Source: Kumtagia sp052180275
GTDB lineage: Bacteria; Pseudomonadota; Alphaproteobacteria; Rhizobiales; Rhizobiaceae
Direction of reading: 5' to 3'
Length of the DNA: 64,000 nucleotides
Assembly (NCBI RefSeq): GCF_052180275.1
Contig: NZ_CP197465.1
Span: 6,324,001-6,388,000 of the forward strand
In this document: one piece after another, positions 24,633 through 33,002 of the stretch
Layout of the letters: each line of letters begins with the position of its first letter
Position numbering within the stretch: position 1 is the stretch's first letter
Notes under the pieces: model-generated
The model's database searches: none
Told to the model about the DNA's origin: nothing
The model's input: only the letters and a program-made list of their open reading frames with translations
Translations under genes and position numbers: made by a program

Positions 24633-25153
24633 GAGCCGGGCAGGATCTTGACCGACGGTGCCGGGAATTTGAGGTCGTCCGACGAGCCGCCATTCGACGG
24701 GATCTCGATCCAGCGATCGATGCCGACCTCGCATTCCTGGATGATCGGGAAATAGATGTCGGCCACGGCTTCCTTGCTGATCGAGGCGCGGAATACGAAC
24801 TCGTCGTAGTGGGCGTCCTCCAGCTTGCCGCCGGACCAGGCGATTTCCTTCACCGCCGCGCCGTGGTTGCCGTGCGACTCCACCGAACCCGTGTGCTCTT
24901 CGTCGGTCACCACGGCGAGGTCCCAGCCGGGCTTCGGTTGCGGCTTGGCGTTGGCGATCCCTTCGGGAATGGCAATGCGGACGGCGGTCGTCGGCGAGCC
25001 CGCGCAGCCGTGTCCGACACGCAGCACGAATTTCACCGTCGTGCCGGCCTTGGCCTCCTTGTTCTCAAGCGTGATGTGGGCGGCGGCAGGGAAGGAAACC
25101 GCCAGGACGGCTGCGCCTAGAAGGGCGCGGGCGCGGAGATTCAGCATGGTCAT
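24629..25153 (-). CDS. YcnI-like DUF1775 periplasmic copper-binding protein
   Basis: The 174-residue protein has a signal peptide ending FPAAA. The mature protein begins HITLENKEAKAG, with the N-terminal His used for Cu(II) binding in the YcnI family (monohistidine brace). Family-typical segments VRIAIPEGIANAKPQPKPGWDL and EIAWSGGKLEDAHYDEF follow (named here as landmarks), with the conserved Trp. It is translationally coupled to CopC-CopD and lies only 20 bp after the sulfonate ABC ATPase, so the copper pair appears to be part of that operon. SD GGAA precedes the ATG at 25153; an in-frame ATG at 25147 is possible. Confidence 0.88.
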   Translation of the reverse strand: MTMLNLRARALLGAAVLAVSFPAAAHITLENKEAKAGTTVKFVLRVGHGCAGSPTTAVRIAIPEGIANAKPQPKPGWDLAVVTDEEHTGSVESHGNHGAAVKEIAWSGGKLEDAHYDEFVFRASISKEAVADIYFPIIQECEVGIDRWIEIPSNGGSSDDLKFPAPSVKILPGS

Positions 25154-25173
25154 GTGTTTCCAGGGTTTGAGGA

Positions 25174-25977
25174 TCACCAGGTGGCGGCAAGCCCGAGATG
25201 GCCGAGCGCTTCGCGCCGCAGTTCGGCAAGCCGCGGATCGCCGCGGTGGCGCGGATAGGGAAGATCGACCTCGATATCGGCGACGATCCGCGCCGGCCTC
25301 GGACCGAAGATCAGCACGCGCTGCGTCAGGAACAGCGCCTCCTCGACATCGTGGGTGACGAGAACGGCCGTCAGCCCCGCCCGCTGCCACAGACCGACGA
25401 GCTCGGTCTGCATGGTCAGCCTCGTCAGCGAGTCGAGCTTGCCGAGCGGTTCGTCGAGCAGCAGCAGGCGCGGCTGGTTCACCAGCGCGCGGGCAAGCGC
25501 GACGCGCTGCGCCATGCCGCCCGAGAGCTGATGCGGATAGGCCTTGTCGAAGCCGTTCAGGCCAACCAGCTGGATCGCGTCGTCGACACGATGGCGCGAC
25601 GACTTGAGGATGCCCTGGGCTTCGAGGCCGAGCGCGACGTTGTCCCACACCGTGCGCCAGGGAAACAACGTCGGATCCTGGAAGACCAGGATGCGTGACG
25701 GGTCCGGATCGCCGACCGTCTCACCGTCGACTTTCAAATCGCCCTTGGTCGGATGGTCGAGGCCGGCAAGCAGGCGCAGCAGCGTCGACTTCCCGCAGCC
25801 GGACGGTCCGAGCAGCGCCACGAAAGACCCCGGCTCGACGGAGAAGTCGACATTGTCGAGGACCGGGAGGGGCTCGCCCTCCAGCTCGAACTGATGCGAC
25901 ACGCCGTCGATGTCTATCCTCTGGCCGGCGGCGATCGGCGGCGACGCGGCTGCGATATTCGTTGCGAGCGCTACCAT
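25174..25977 (-). CDS. Sulfonate/taurine-type ABC transporter ATPase (SsuB-like), second copy
   Basis: The 267-residue protein has Walker A GPSGCGKST near residues 57-65, signature LSGGMAQR, Walker B LLLLDEPLGKLDSL and the switch loop VLVTHDVEEAL. Its ATG at 25977 overlaps the permease stop by 7 bp, showing coupling. It belongs to the importer encoded by 25174-28063. It is distinct from the copy at 18735, so the window encodes two complete sulfonate-type importers. Confidence 0.92.
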   Translation of the reverse strand: MVALATNIAAASPPIAAGQRIDIDGVSHQFELEGEPLPVLDNVDFSVEPGSFVALLGPSGCGKSTLLRLLAGLDHPTKGDLKVDGETVGDPDPSRILVFQDPTLFPWRTVWDNVALGLEAQGILKSSRHRVDDAIQLVGLNGFDKAYPHQLSGGMAQRVALARALVNQPRLLLLDEPLGKLDSLTRLTMQTELVGLWQRAGLTAVLVTHDVEEALFLTQRVLIFGPRPARIVADIEVDLPYPRHRGDPRLAELRREALGHLGLAATW

Positions 25978-26990
25978 CTGACGAGGCCTTTCTGCCAAGA
26001 CAGCGACCAGTCGCGCACCCGGAACAGGATGGTGATCAGCGCCGAGCACATCAGCGCCATGACGAGGAGTGCCGCATACATGTTGGCGTAGGCCGCCCAG
26101 CCCTGGGCCCATTGGAGGTACCAGCCGAGACCGGCCTTGACGCCGAGCATCTCGGCGATCACCAGCACCGCGAACGAGGTGCCGAGGCCCATGAACAGCC
26201 CGACGAACACATGCGGAAGCGCGGCCGGTATCGCCACCTTGAGGATCAGGAAGGATGGCTTCGCGCCTAGCGTGCGAGCGATGTCGTAATAGTCGCGGTT
26301 GACACTGGCGATGCCCGACCAGGTGAGGATGGTCACCGGGAAGGCCGTCGCCAGCGCGATCAGGAACACGCTGGCCGAGCCGCTGGTCGGAAACAGGAAG
26401 AAGGCGAGCGGCAACCAGGCCGTGGCCGGCAGCGGGCCGATGAGGCGCAGCACAGGATGCACCCAGTAGCTCGCGACACGCGACCAGCCGATCGTCACGC
26501 CGGTCAGGAAGCCGGCGAGCGCGCCGAAGAAATAGCCCTTGGCGAGCAGCGCCACCGAATAATAGACGCTGACGCCGAGTCTGCTCCAATCGTCGAAGAA
26601 CACTTCCAGGATGCTTTGCGGCGAGGAGAAGAACGGCACCGGCAGCAACCCGGTCTTGGCCGTCACGATCTCCCAGGCCCCCAAACCGACCGCCGCGGCG
26701 ATCGCCCAGGGCCCGTAATAGCGGACGGTTGAGGCGACGGTTCCGAGGAGCTTTCCCGTCGCGGCGACGACGATCAATCCGAGCGCGATCACCAGCGAGA
26801 TGATCGCCAGTTCCCAGCCGTAGGGCTGCGGAATGATTTCCGGCCACAGTTCGATCAGCGCCGCGACGCCGATCCAGCCTGCCGCCGCCACCAGCCCGAC
26901 CACCCAGATGCCCGCCCCGGCCCGCGCGGGGGCATTTTCCACAGCGGGCGTTTCGGCGCGCTCGGAAAACGCCGGATCGATCGAAGTCAT
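25971..26990 (-). CDS. Sulfonate/taurine-type ABC transporter permease, second copy, with N-terminal extension
   Basis: The 339-residue inner-membrane protein is longer than typical SsuC (about 260). The extra roughly 90 N-terminal residues carry two additional hydrophobic segments (GIWVVGLVAAAGWIGVAALI and LAIISLVIALGLIVVAA). The BPD_transp_1 core follows, with the EAA loop DYYDIARTLGAKPSFLILKV near residue 240. It lies 12 bp after the binding-protein gene. Confidence 0.9.
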   Translation of the reverse strand: MTSIDPAFSERAETPAVENAPARAGAGIWVVGLVAAAGWIGVAALIELWPEIIPQPYGWELAIISLVIALGLIVVAATGKLLGTVASTVRYYGPWAIAAAVGLGAWEIVTAKTGLLPVPFFSSPQSILEVFFDDWSRLGVSVYYSVALLAKGYFFGALAGFLTGVTIGWSRVASYWVHPVLRLIGPLPATAWLPLAFFLFPTSGSASVFLIALATAFPVTILTWSGIASVNRDYYDIARTLGAKPSFLILKVAIPAALPHVFVGLFMGLGTSFAVLVIAEMLGVKAGLGWYLQWAQGWAAYANMYAALLVMALMCSALITILFRVRDWSLSWQKGLVRW

Positions 26991-27001
26991 CGCCGTCCTC
27001 C

Positions 27002-28063
27002 TTATGCCGTCAGCACGTCGGCGTAGACGCGGTCCGCGAACTCGTTCGGATCGGTCGAGTTCTTGAACACCTGCACGTCGCGCAGTTCCTGGGCGTAGAG
27101 TGCGATCTCCTGGCGAAGGTCGGCGCCGGTCGGATTGTGATCGTGCGTCTGGTCCTTCAGCACGCCGACCAGTTGCTCGATCGTCTTGTCCTTCGGCGCG
27201 TTGGGCAGGAACGCCTTGGCGGCGATTTCCGGCTTCGCCACCGTCAGGTCCTGCGCCTCGAGCAGAGCGCGGGTGAGCGCGGTGGCGGTCGGCTTGTCGT
27301 CCCGCACCAGGCTGCCGGTCAGGCCGACGATGCAGCAGACACGGTTCTCGAAGCCATGGTCGAGATTGGAGGCGATCTGGATGTATTTCGGATCCTGGAG
27401 CCAGAAATAGGCCTTGGGGTCACCGTCGGCGATGGCGTCGATCTCGCCCTTCTGGGCGGCAAGCTCCAGCAGCTCGCCCGGATACTGGCGCCATTCCACG
27501 TCGGCGACCGGATCGAGGCCTTCCTTGTGCAGCAGGATCGAGAAGAAATTCTTGCCCGGGCTGGCGAGATCGCTGATGCCGATCGACTTGCCCTTGAGCT
27601 GCTTGAGATCGGTGATGCCCTTTTCCTTCAGGGCGACGAGGCGCGAGCAGCCGCCATGGGTGCCGGCCGTGATCTTGACGTCAAAACCCTGTTCCAGCGC
27701 CTTCAGCCAGCGCAGCGCCATGCCGACGCCGCCATCCGCCTTGCCGGTGGCAATGGCTTCGAGCAGCGCTTCGGTCGAGGCGCCGAAATTCACCAGCTCG
27801 ACGTCAAGGCCGTATTTCGTGAAGATGCCATTGTCGAGCGCCACGAAAACCGGGGCGAGGCAGATTGCCGATGCGTTGGTGGCGAACTTGATCTTCCGCA
27901 ACTCGGCGGCCGGCGCGGCCGTCTGGGCCGCGAGGCTGCCGATCGACAGTGCGCCGAGCGGCGCAGCAAGCCCGAGCGCGCCTGCCGTCTTGAGGATCGA
28001 GCGGCGGTCGAGGCCGCCGATAAGGGAGCCGCTGCGTACCGATGCAAAAGTCTTCCAGGTCAT
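27002..28063 (-). CDS. NMT1/THI5-like ABC substrate-binding protein (SsuA/TauA type), Tat-exported
   Basis: The 353-residue protein has a long N-terminus with a twin-arginine motif (DRRSILKTAGALGL) and cleavage near SLAAQTAAPA. The NMT1-like core has IKFATNASAICLAPVFVALDNGIF (a landmark near residues 58-81), ASTEALLEAIATGKADGG and the SDLASPGKN loop. It binds a sulfonate, nitrile or taurine-like solute for the permease and ATPase downstream. Strong SD AGGAGAGACGACA. It lies about 45 bp downstream of the SsuD-like monooxygenase. Confidence 0.9.
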   Translation of the reverse strand: MTWKTFASVRSGSLIGGLDRRSILKTAGALGLAAPLGALSIGSLAAQTAAPAAELRKIKFATNASAICLAPVFVALDNGIFTKYGLDVELVNFGASTEALLEAIATGKADGGVGMALRWLKALEQGFDVKITAGTHGGCSRLVALKEKGITDLKQLKGKSIGISDLASPGKNFFSILLHKEGLDPVADVEWRQYPGELLELAAQKGEIDAIADGDPKAYFWLQDPKYIQIASNLDHGFENRVCCIVGLTGSLVRDDKPTATALTRALLEAQDLTVAKPEIAAKAFLPNAPKDKTIEQLVGVLKDQTHDHNPTGADLRQEIALYAQELRDVQVFKNSTDPNEFADRVYADVLTA

Positions 28064-28107
28064 TGTCGTCTCTCCTGAGCTTGCCATGTTGGATTGATGG
28101 GAATTCG

Positions 28108-29232
28108 CTATTCGGCCGCCTGCGGGTGGAGCGCGACCTCTTCCCTCGCCGCCACGAGCGCGCGGACGCGGGGCAGAAGATCGCGGCCGTAGTGGAAGGC
28201 GTCCTCCAGCGGATCGAAGCCGCGGATCAGGAAGGTGGAAACGCCGAGATCGTAATAGTCGAGCATCGCCTCGGCGACCTGGTCCGGCGTACCGACCAGC
28301 GAGGTCGAATTGCCGGAAGCGCCGGTCAGCGCGGCGATCTCGGTCCACAGCCGCTTGTCGAGACGCGCCCCTTGCGCGGCGGCGGCGAGCAGGCGGCGGG
28401 AGCCTTCGTTCGGAGGCTGGTCGGAACCGCCCTTCGCATTGACGTTGATCAGGCGTTCGCCCGACGCGCTGGCCCGCAAGGCCCTGGCGCGCTGCAGGAT
28501 GCGGTCTGCCTTGGCCCACGCCTCGTCTTCGGTGTCCGCGAGGATCGGCCGCAGCGACAGGCTGAAGCGCGGCGAGCGGCCATGCGGCGCGGCTGCGGCG
28601 CGGATGCGCCGGATCGTCTCGCCGACCTGGGCGTAGGTCTCGCCCCACAGCGCGTAGATGTCGGCATGCTTGCCGGCGACCGCGATCGCCGCCTCGGACG
28701 AGCCGCCGAAATAGACCGGGATCTTGTCAGGCCCCTGCGGCCTGACTTCCGAGAACCCGCCGGCGACACGATAATATTTGCCGGCATAGTCGAACGGCTT
28801 TTCGCTCGTCCACTCCCTGCGCACGATGTCGAGATATTCGCTGGTGCGGGCGTAGCGCTCATCCTTGGTCAGATGGTCGCCATCCTGCGCCAGTTCCTGG
28901 TCGTTGCCGCCGGTGATGATATGCACCGAGACGCGACCGTCGGAGAGATGGTCGAGTGTCGCCAGTTGCCGCGCGGCGAGAGTCGGCGCGGTGAAGCCCG
29001 GCCGGTGCGCGAGCATCAGTTTCAGATTTCGCGTGATGCCAGCCACGTACTGGCCGACCAGGATGCTCTCGGGCGAGGTGGAATGGAAGGCGAGCAGCAC
29101 CCGGTCGAACCCGCCATTCTCATGAATGGCGGCGGCCGCCGCGATATGGTTGCGGTCGATGACCGGGCCGGACCGCGCAATCGTCTCCGAAGCGTTGAAA
29201 TTGCCGATGTAACCGATGAACTCGACTGGCAT
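28108..29232 (-). CDS. LLM-class FMN-dependent alkanesulfonate monooxygenase-like protein (SsuD family)
   Basis: The 374-residue luciferase-fold protein has SDGRVSVHIITGGNDQE near residues 98-114, as in SsuD, followed by the VYFGGSSEAAI phosphate-binding segment. The family uses FMNH2 and O2 to release sulfite from alkanesulfonates. The position of the SsuD active-site Cys is not obviously conserved here (AFHSTSPESILVG), so the substrate may differ. SD GGAG, 9 bp before ATG. It works with the reductase at 30431-30991 and the importer downstream. Confidence 0.88.
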   Translation of the reverse strand: MPVEFIGYIGNFNASETIARSGPVIDRNHIAAAAAIHENGGFDRVLLAFHSTSPESILVGQYVAGITRNLKLMLAHRPGFTAPTLAARQLATLDHLSDGRVSVHIITGGNDQELAQDGDHLTKDERYARTSEYLDIVRREWTSEKPFDYAGKYYRVAGGFSEVRPQGPDKIPVYFGGSSEAAIAVAGKHADIYALWGETYAQVGETIRRIRAAAAPHGRSPRFSLSLRPILADTEDEAWAKADRILQRARALRASASGERLINVNAKGGSDQPPNEGSRRLLAAAAQGARLDKRLWTEIAALTGASGNSTSLVGTPDQVAEAMLDYYDLGVSTFLIRGFDPLEDAFHYGRDLLPRVRALVAAREEVALHPQAAE

Positions 29233-29255
29233 GGGACACTCCGTGCGTTTGCTGA

Positions 29256-30434
29256 TCAGATGCCGAGGGCAAGCTTGCCGGCGCCGAGGCGCACCGTGTC
29301 TTCCTGCGGGCTGTGGATGCGGCCGCACAACACGTCTCGGTGATGGCGCTCCAGCGGGTTGTTGCGCGAGATGCCGTGATTGCCGGTGAGCTTCAGCGCC
29401 TTCTCGACCGCGGCGATCGCATTCTCGGTGGTGACCACCTTGATCAGTCCGCCTTCGGTGAGGCTGAAGGGACGGCCCTCGTCCACGTCGCGCGCCGCCG
29501 ACGCGATCAGCCGGCGATTGACGGCGATCAGTTCCTCGATCTCGCCCACCGCCTGCTGGATGCGCGGCACCGTGGCCAGCGATGCGCCGAGATTGGTCGG
29601 CACGCGCTCCTTCAGGAAACGCACCAGCCAGTCGCGCGCCGCTTCCGCGACACCGGTGTAGAGGGCGCCGGGCAGCGTGCCGAACCATGCCGCCTGGCCT
29701 TCGCCGCGCGTGTCCCATTCCGAGGGAAGGCGGATGTCGGCCGCATGGTCCAAAGGCACATGCACGTCGTCCAGAGCGACGTCATGGCTGCCGGTGGCGC
29801 GCATGCCGAGCGGGTTCCAGGTCTTCTCGATCCGCAGCCCCGGCGCATCCATCGGCACCAGGAAACCGCCGACGCGCGGCTCGGCTTCGTCGGTGCGCGC
29901 CCAGACGATCGCCCACGTAAGCCCCTCGGCGCCGGTCGAGTAGATCTTCCGGCCGCTGATCGACCAGCCGTCGGCGGTACGCCTCGCCGTCGTCGCCGGC
30001 AGGCCGCCGCGGATCGGCGTTCCCAGTTCCGGCTCGACACGAAAGGCGTTGACCAGGGCGCCGTTCCTGACCGCGTCGCCGATGACTTTCCGAACGAGAT
30101 GCTCCGGCCAGCGGCTCTTGGGCAGCGTGGCGAGATTGATGTACTGCATGATCAGGATGAGCGCCGTCGACGGCTCGCCGCGGGCGATTTCGCGAATGAC
30201 TTCAGAGGCTTCGGCAAGACCGGCGCCACCGCCGCCGAGTTCGGCGGGAGCCGTCAGCGCCGCAAGGCCCGCTTCGTGCAGCAGGCGGATGTTGTCATGC
30301 GGGAACGCCGCGTCCGCATCGTAGCCGGCGGCCGTCAGCGCGAAGCTGCGCGCCAGGTCGGCGGCGATTTCCGCCGGTGTCCGGATGATCGTTTCGGATT
30401 TCGAGCGAAGCGCGGCCAACGACATCGCCGTCAT
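29256..30434 (-). CDS. Acyl-CoA dehydrogenase-fold monooxygenase (SfnB/DszC-like)
   Basis: The 392-residue protein has the acyl-CoA dehydrogenase fold: AELGGGGAGLAEASEVIREIARG in the N-terminal helical domain (a landmark near residues 63-85), ISGRKIYSTGAEGLTWA in the beta domain, and a C-terminal four-helix domain. The catalytic Glu of true dehydrogenases is not evident. Together with its organosulfur neighbours this points to the SfnB/DszC flavin monooxygenase branch. The ATG at 30434 overlaps the reductase stop (ATGA). It probably oxidises a sulphide, sulfone or sulfonate with reduced flavin supplied by the upstream reductase. Confidence 0.85.
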   Translation of the reverse strand: MTAMSLAALRSKSETIIRTPAEIAADLARSFALTAAGYDADAAFPHDNIRLLHEAGLAALTAPAELGGGGAGLAEASEVIREIARGEPSTALILIMQYINLATLPKSRWPEHLVRKVIGDAVRNGALVNAFRVEPELGTPIRGGLPATTARRTADGWSISGRKIYSTGAEGLTWAIVWARTDEAEPRVGGFLVPMDAPGLRIEKTWNPLGMRATGSHDVALDDVHVPLDHAADIRLPSEWDTRGEGQAAWFGTLPGALYTGVAEAARDWLVRFLKERVPTNLGASLATVPRIQQAVGEIEELIAVNRRLIASAARDVDEGRPFSLTEGGLIKVVTTENAIAAVEKALKLTGNHGISRNNPLERHHRDVLCGRIHSPQEDTVRLGAGKLALGI

Positions 30435-30991
30435 TCCGCCGCTTCGACGTGGCGCAGCGGTTGCGGGAAGAAGGCCCCCAGTTCGGCAACGGCCTGCCCC
30501 ACCCGACCGCGAACGGGTTCGGAAACAAGGCGATAGTCGAGAAAATCCCGGTCGGCCGCATAGATCGCGCTCGGCAATGTGTGCGCCATGAAGAAACCGA
30601 ACAGCGGCCGAAGCTGGTGCTCGACGATCAATGCGTGCCTTTCACCACCCCCTGTCGCGGTGAGGATCACGGGCTTGCCCTGTAAGGCGAGCGGATCGAT
30701 CAGGTCGATCACATGCTTGAACAGACCGGTATAGCTGCCCTTGTAGGTCGGAGTGCCGATGACCAATGCGTCGGCCGAAACGATGTCGCGGATGATTTTT
30801 TGCGCCGTCGGGTCGAGATCGCCGTGGCGGCGCGCATTGCCCAGCGACGGCCCGAAATCGGTCAGGTCGTACACCCTAGAATGAAGGCCGTAGCGGTCGC
30901 TGGCAAGTCCGGCGACGGTTTCGACAAGAGCATACGACTTCGAGGGGCGGCTGAGATTGCCGGCCAGGCCTACCAGCTTTCCAAAGGACAT
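30431..30991 (-). CDS. NADPH-dependent FMN reductase (SsuE/MsuE-like)
   Basis: The 186-residue flavodoxin-like protein starts MSFGKLVGLAGNLSRPSKSY. The phosphate-binding loop GNLSRPSKS is near residues 11-19, GTPTYKGSYTGLFK near residues 79-92 and LTATGGGERHAL near 110-121, all typical of SsuE/MsuE reductases. It supplies FMNH2 to the monooxygenases in the two sulphur operons. It is first in the operon. The start at 30991 is preferred because it begins the fold; upstream in-frame starts would only add a non-homologous tail that overlaps the promoter side. Confidence 0.88.
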   Translation of the reverse strand: MSFGKLVGLAGNLSRPSKSYALVETVAGLASDRYGLHSRVYDLTDFGPSLGNARRHGDLDPTAQKIIRDIVSADALVIGTPTYKGSYTGLFKHVIDLIDPLALQGKPVILTATGGGERHALIVEHQLRPLFGFFMAHTLPSAIYAADRDFLDYRLVSEPVRGRVGQAVAELGAFFPQPLRHVEAAE

Positions 30992-31075
30992 CCGTGCATC
31001 TTCCCCTTTGAATTTCAAAGCTTTTTCGAGCACCCTGCATGTCGCGGCGGATTGCATCGGCATCTCGGCTTTCAA

Positions 31076-31094
31076 TGTCTATAATAATTATAGA
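31076..31094. promoter_or_regulatory. Inverted repeat upstream of organosulfur operon 1
   Basis: TGTCTAT-AATAA-TTATAGA lies 85 bp upstream of the start at 30991. It contains the perfect 17-bp palindrome TCTATAATAATTATAGA. Both arms equal those of the site at 22849-22867. Confidence 0.65.
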
Positions 31095-31625
31095 TTTTAT
31101 GGATTGGAGTCGCACACGTTTCGAATGTGCGCGTCGGGTTAGAAAATCATGCCCGGGGTGGGGCCGCTGACGGAACTGCGGCGCGGCCGCCCTCCGGCTC
31201 GCTCTTCATGTATCCGGAGCCTGCCGCAATCGCGGTCCGGTTCCGCGTGAAGTCCTCAAAATCGATGTGAATCAACAGTTTGTCCTGCCAGCGAGACGAA
31301 AATCGCACGACAGGTTTCACGCGAACCCCTTTTTTGCCGGTCCAGACGCTATTTTCGGCCGTTTCAGCCCGTCGCGCGGCTGTTTCAACGCGACGACGTC
31401 GATGCAGTCCAGACGTTGCCGAGCGGCCGGATTTATCTCGCTCAGACTATGGGTTCGGCCCCGAAGGCCTCAACGGTCGACGTGCCGCGAGGACTATGCG
31501 GGCGAAGGGGCGCTCTCACCGGAGCTCCGATATTAGACAATTCGTTGCACACCGAAATCCTGCGCGCAAATTTTTGTCTCGCCGCGCGAACCCACGAACC
31601 TATCCTGAACGGGACGGAGCGGCCC

Positions 31626-31647
31626 GGACCCTGCCGGGTCCTTTTCT
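31626..31647 (+). terminator. Intrinsic-terminator-like hairpin in the leader of the peroxiredoxin gene
   Basis: GGACCC-TGCC-GGGTCC is a perfect 6-bp stem with a tetraloop, followed directly by TTTTCTT. It lies upstream of the gene, not downstream. It is therefore either the end of an upstream small transcript or an attenuator. Confidence 0.6.
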
Positions 31648-31687
31648 TGCCGCTTCAACAACCAATTCCTACGGACGGAGGTAACCG

Positions 31688-32365
31688 ATGACACAAGCGC
31701 AATCGCTCGACCGCACCCTTGCCGAATTCCAGGCCAAGCGCGCGGAGACGATGCCGGCCGACAGGCTGAAGATCAATGTCGACCAGCGCCGCCTGCTGGT
31801 CGAGACCGCCGACCGTGCGGCCTTCGTCAAAGTTGGCGACACGGTTCAGCCTTTCACGCTGACGGAAGTCGATGGCGAGGCGCTCGGGCTGGAGACGCTG
31901 CTGCGCGACGGACCGCTGGTCCTTATCTTCTTCCGCTTCGCCGGCTGCCCCGCATGCAACGTCGCCCTGCCCTACTACAACCGGCATCTCGCCCCCGACC
32001 TGAACCGGCTGGGCGCGACACTGATCGGCGTCAGCCCGCAGGTTCCCGGAAAACTGCGCGAGATCAAGGAGCGGCACGATCTCGATTTCCTGATCGCCAC
32101 CGACGCCGACAATGCGCTCGCCCGCCGCTTCGGTATCCTATATTCCTTCGACGAAGCCTCGCGCCGGGTCTCGCTGGAGAGCGGCAGCCCGATCGGCGAG
32201 GTCACGGGGACCGGGACTTGGGAATTGCCGATGCCCACGGCGGTCGTCATCGACCGGTCGGGCACGGTGCGGTTCGCCGATGTCAGTCCCGACTGGCTTG
32301 TGCGGACGGAACCGGCCGATATCATCGCGGCCGTCCAGGCGATCACAACCCGCGCCGCAGCCTGA
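31688..32365 (+). CDS. Peroxiredoxin-like protein (AhpC/TSA family)
   Basis: The 225-residue thioredoxin-fold protein has the redox motif FRFAGCPACNVALPY near residues 82-96 with a CxxC pair. An N-terminal helical extension of about 45 residues precedes VGDTVQPFTLTEVDG, typical of the AhpC/TSA-like subgroup. The later MPTAVVIDRSGTVRFADV segment contains the cis-Pro loop. It probably reduces peroxides or thiols in the cytoplasm; no signal peptide is present. A strong SD (GGAGG) precedes the ATG. The His-rich cupin gene follows within 40 bp, suggesting co-expression. Confidence 0.87.
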   Translation: MTQAQSLDRTLAEFQAKRAETMPADRLKINVDQRRLLVETADRAAFVKVGDTVQPFTLTEVDGEALGLETLLRDGPLVLIFFRFAGCPACNVALPYYNRHLAPDLNRLGATLIGVSPQVPGKLREIKERHDLDFLIATDADNALARRFGILYSFDEASRRVSLESGSPIGEVTGTGTWELPMPTAVVIDRSGTVRFADVSPDWLVRTEPADIIAAVQAITTRAAA

Positions 32366-32402
32366 CCGGCCAGGAGCGCGGCACAGAAACGGACGAGACA
32401 CA

Positions 32403-32927
32403 TTGAGTAAAGATCACAGCCACGACGGCCACCATCACGATCATGGTCATGACCACGATCATGAGCACCACCATGCCCCGATCGACTGGCGCGAGAACGG
32501 CGTGAAGGTCATTCCTGGCAATTCGCTCGACCCCAACACCGCGCAGACGCCGGGCATGAACCGAGCCACCGCCATCAGCAAGGCGCGGGCGGGCGCGGAA
32601 AAGATCTGGGCAGGCACGGTGACCATCCATGCCAATGCCAAGACGGGCGCCCATCACCACGGCGATCTGGAAAGCATCATCTACGTGGTGAAGGGCAAGG
32701 CCCGCATGCGCTGGGGCGAGAACCTCGAATATGTCGCGGAAGCCGGCCCCGGCGATTTCATCTTTGTGCCGCCCTACGTGCCGCACCAGGAGATCAACGC
32801 CAGCCGCGACGAGACGCTGGAATGCGTCCTCGTGCGGTCGGGCCAGGACCCCGTGGTCGTCAACCTCGACATCGAGCCGGTGGAAGCGCCGGAGGAAGTG
32901 CTCTGGATCGATCCGATTCACCGGTAG
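32403..32927 (+). CDS. Cupin-domain protein with His-rich N-terminus
   Basis: The 174-residue protein has twelve His within residues 5-24, interleaved with Asp and Glu, a likely metal-binding or metal-storage tail. A single cupin domain follows, with GAHHHGDLESIIYVVKGKARM (first cupin motif near residues 81-101) and GPGDFIFVPPYVPHQEIN (second motif). The start is TTG at 32403, with GGACGAG upstream; no in-frame ATG precedes the cupin except at 32558, which would cut the His tail. Likely a metal-dependent enzyme or sensor co-expressed with the peroxiredoxin. Confidence 0.8.
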   Translation: MSKDHSHDGHHHDHGHDHDHEHHHAPIDWRENGVKVIPGNSLDPNTAQTPGMNRATAISKARAGAEKIWAGTVTIHANAKTGAHHHGDLESIIYVVKGKARMRWGENLEYVAEAGPGDFIFVPPYVPHQEINASRDETLECVLVRSGQDPVVVNLDIEPVEAPEEVLWIDPIHR

Positions 32928-33002
32928 GTCTATCGAGGCCGGGGCATAGACGCATCCGGCCGGCGGACTGCGCCCGGCGCGAAGCCGCACCCGGGCGGAA
33001 AA

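Larger units (their letters stand above)
30992..31687. other. Control region between organosulfur operon 1 and the peroxiredoxin gene
   Basis: No protein gene is supported in these 696 bp; the small open frames lack family features. It contains the TGTCTAT-N5-TTATAGA repeat at 31076-31094 and a terminator-like hairpin at 31626-31647, about 40 bp before the peroxiredoxin start. A small RNA ending at that hairpin, or a leader attenuator, is possible but unproven. Confidence 0.5.
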
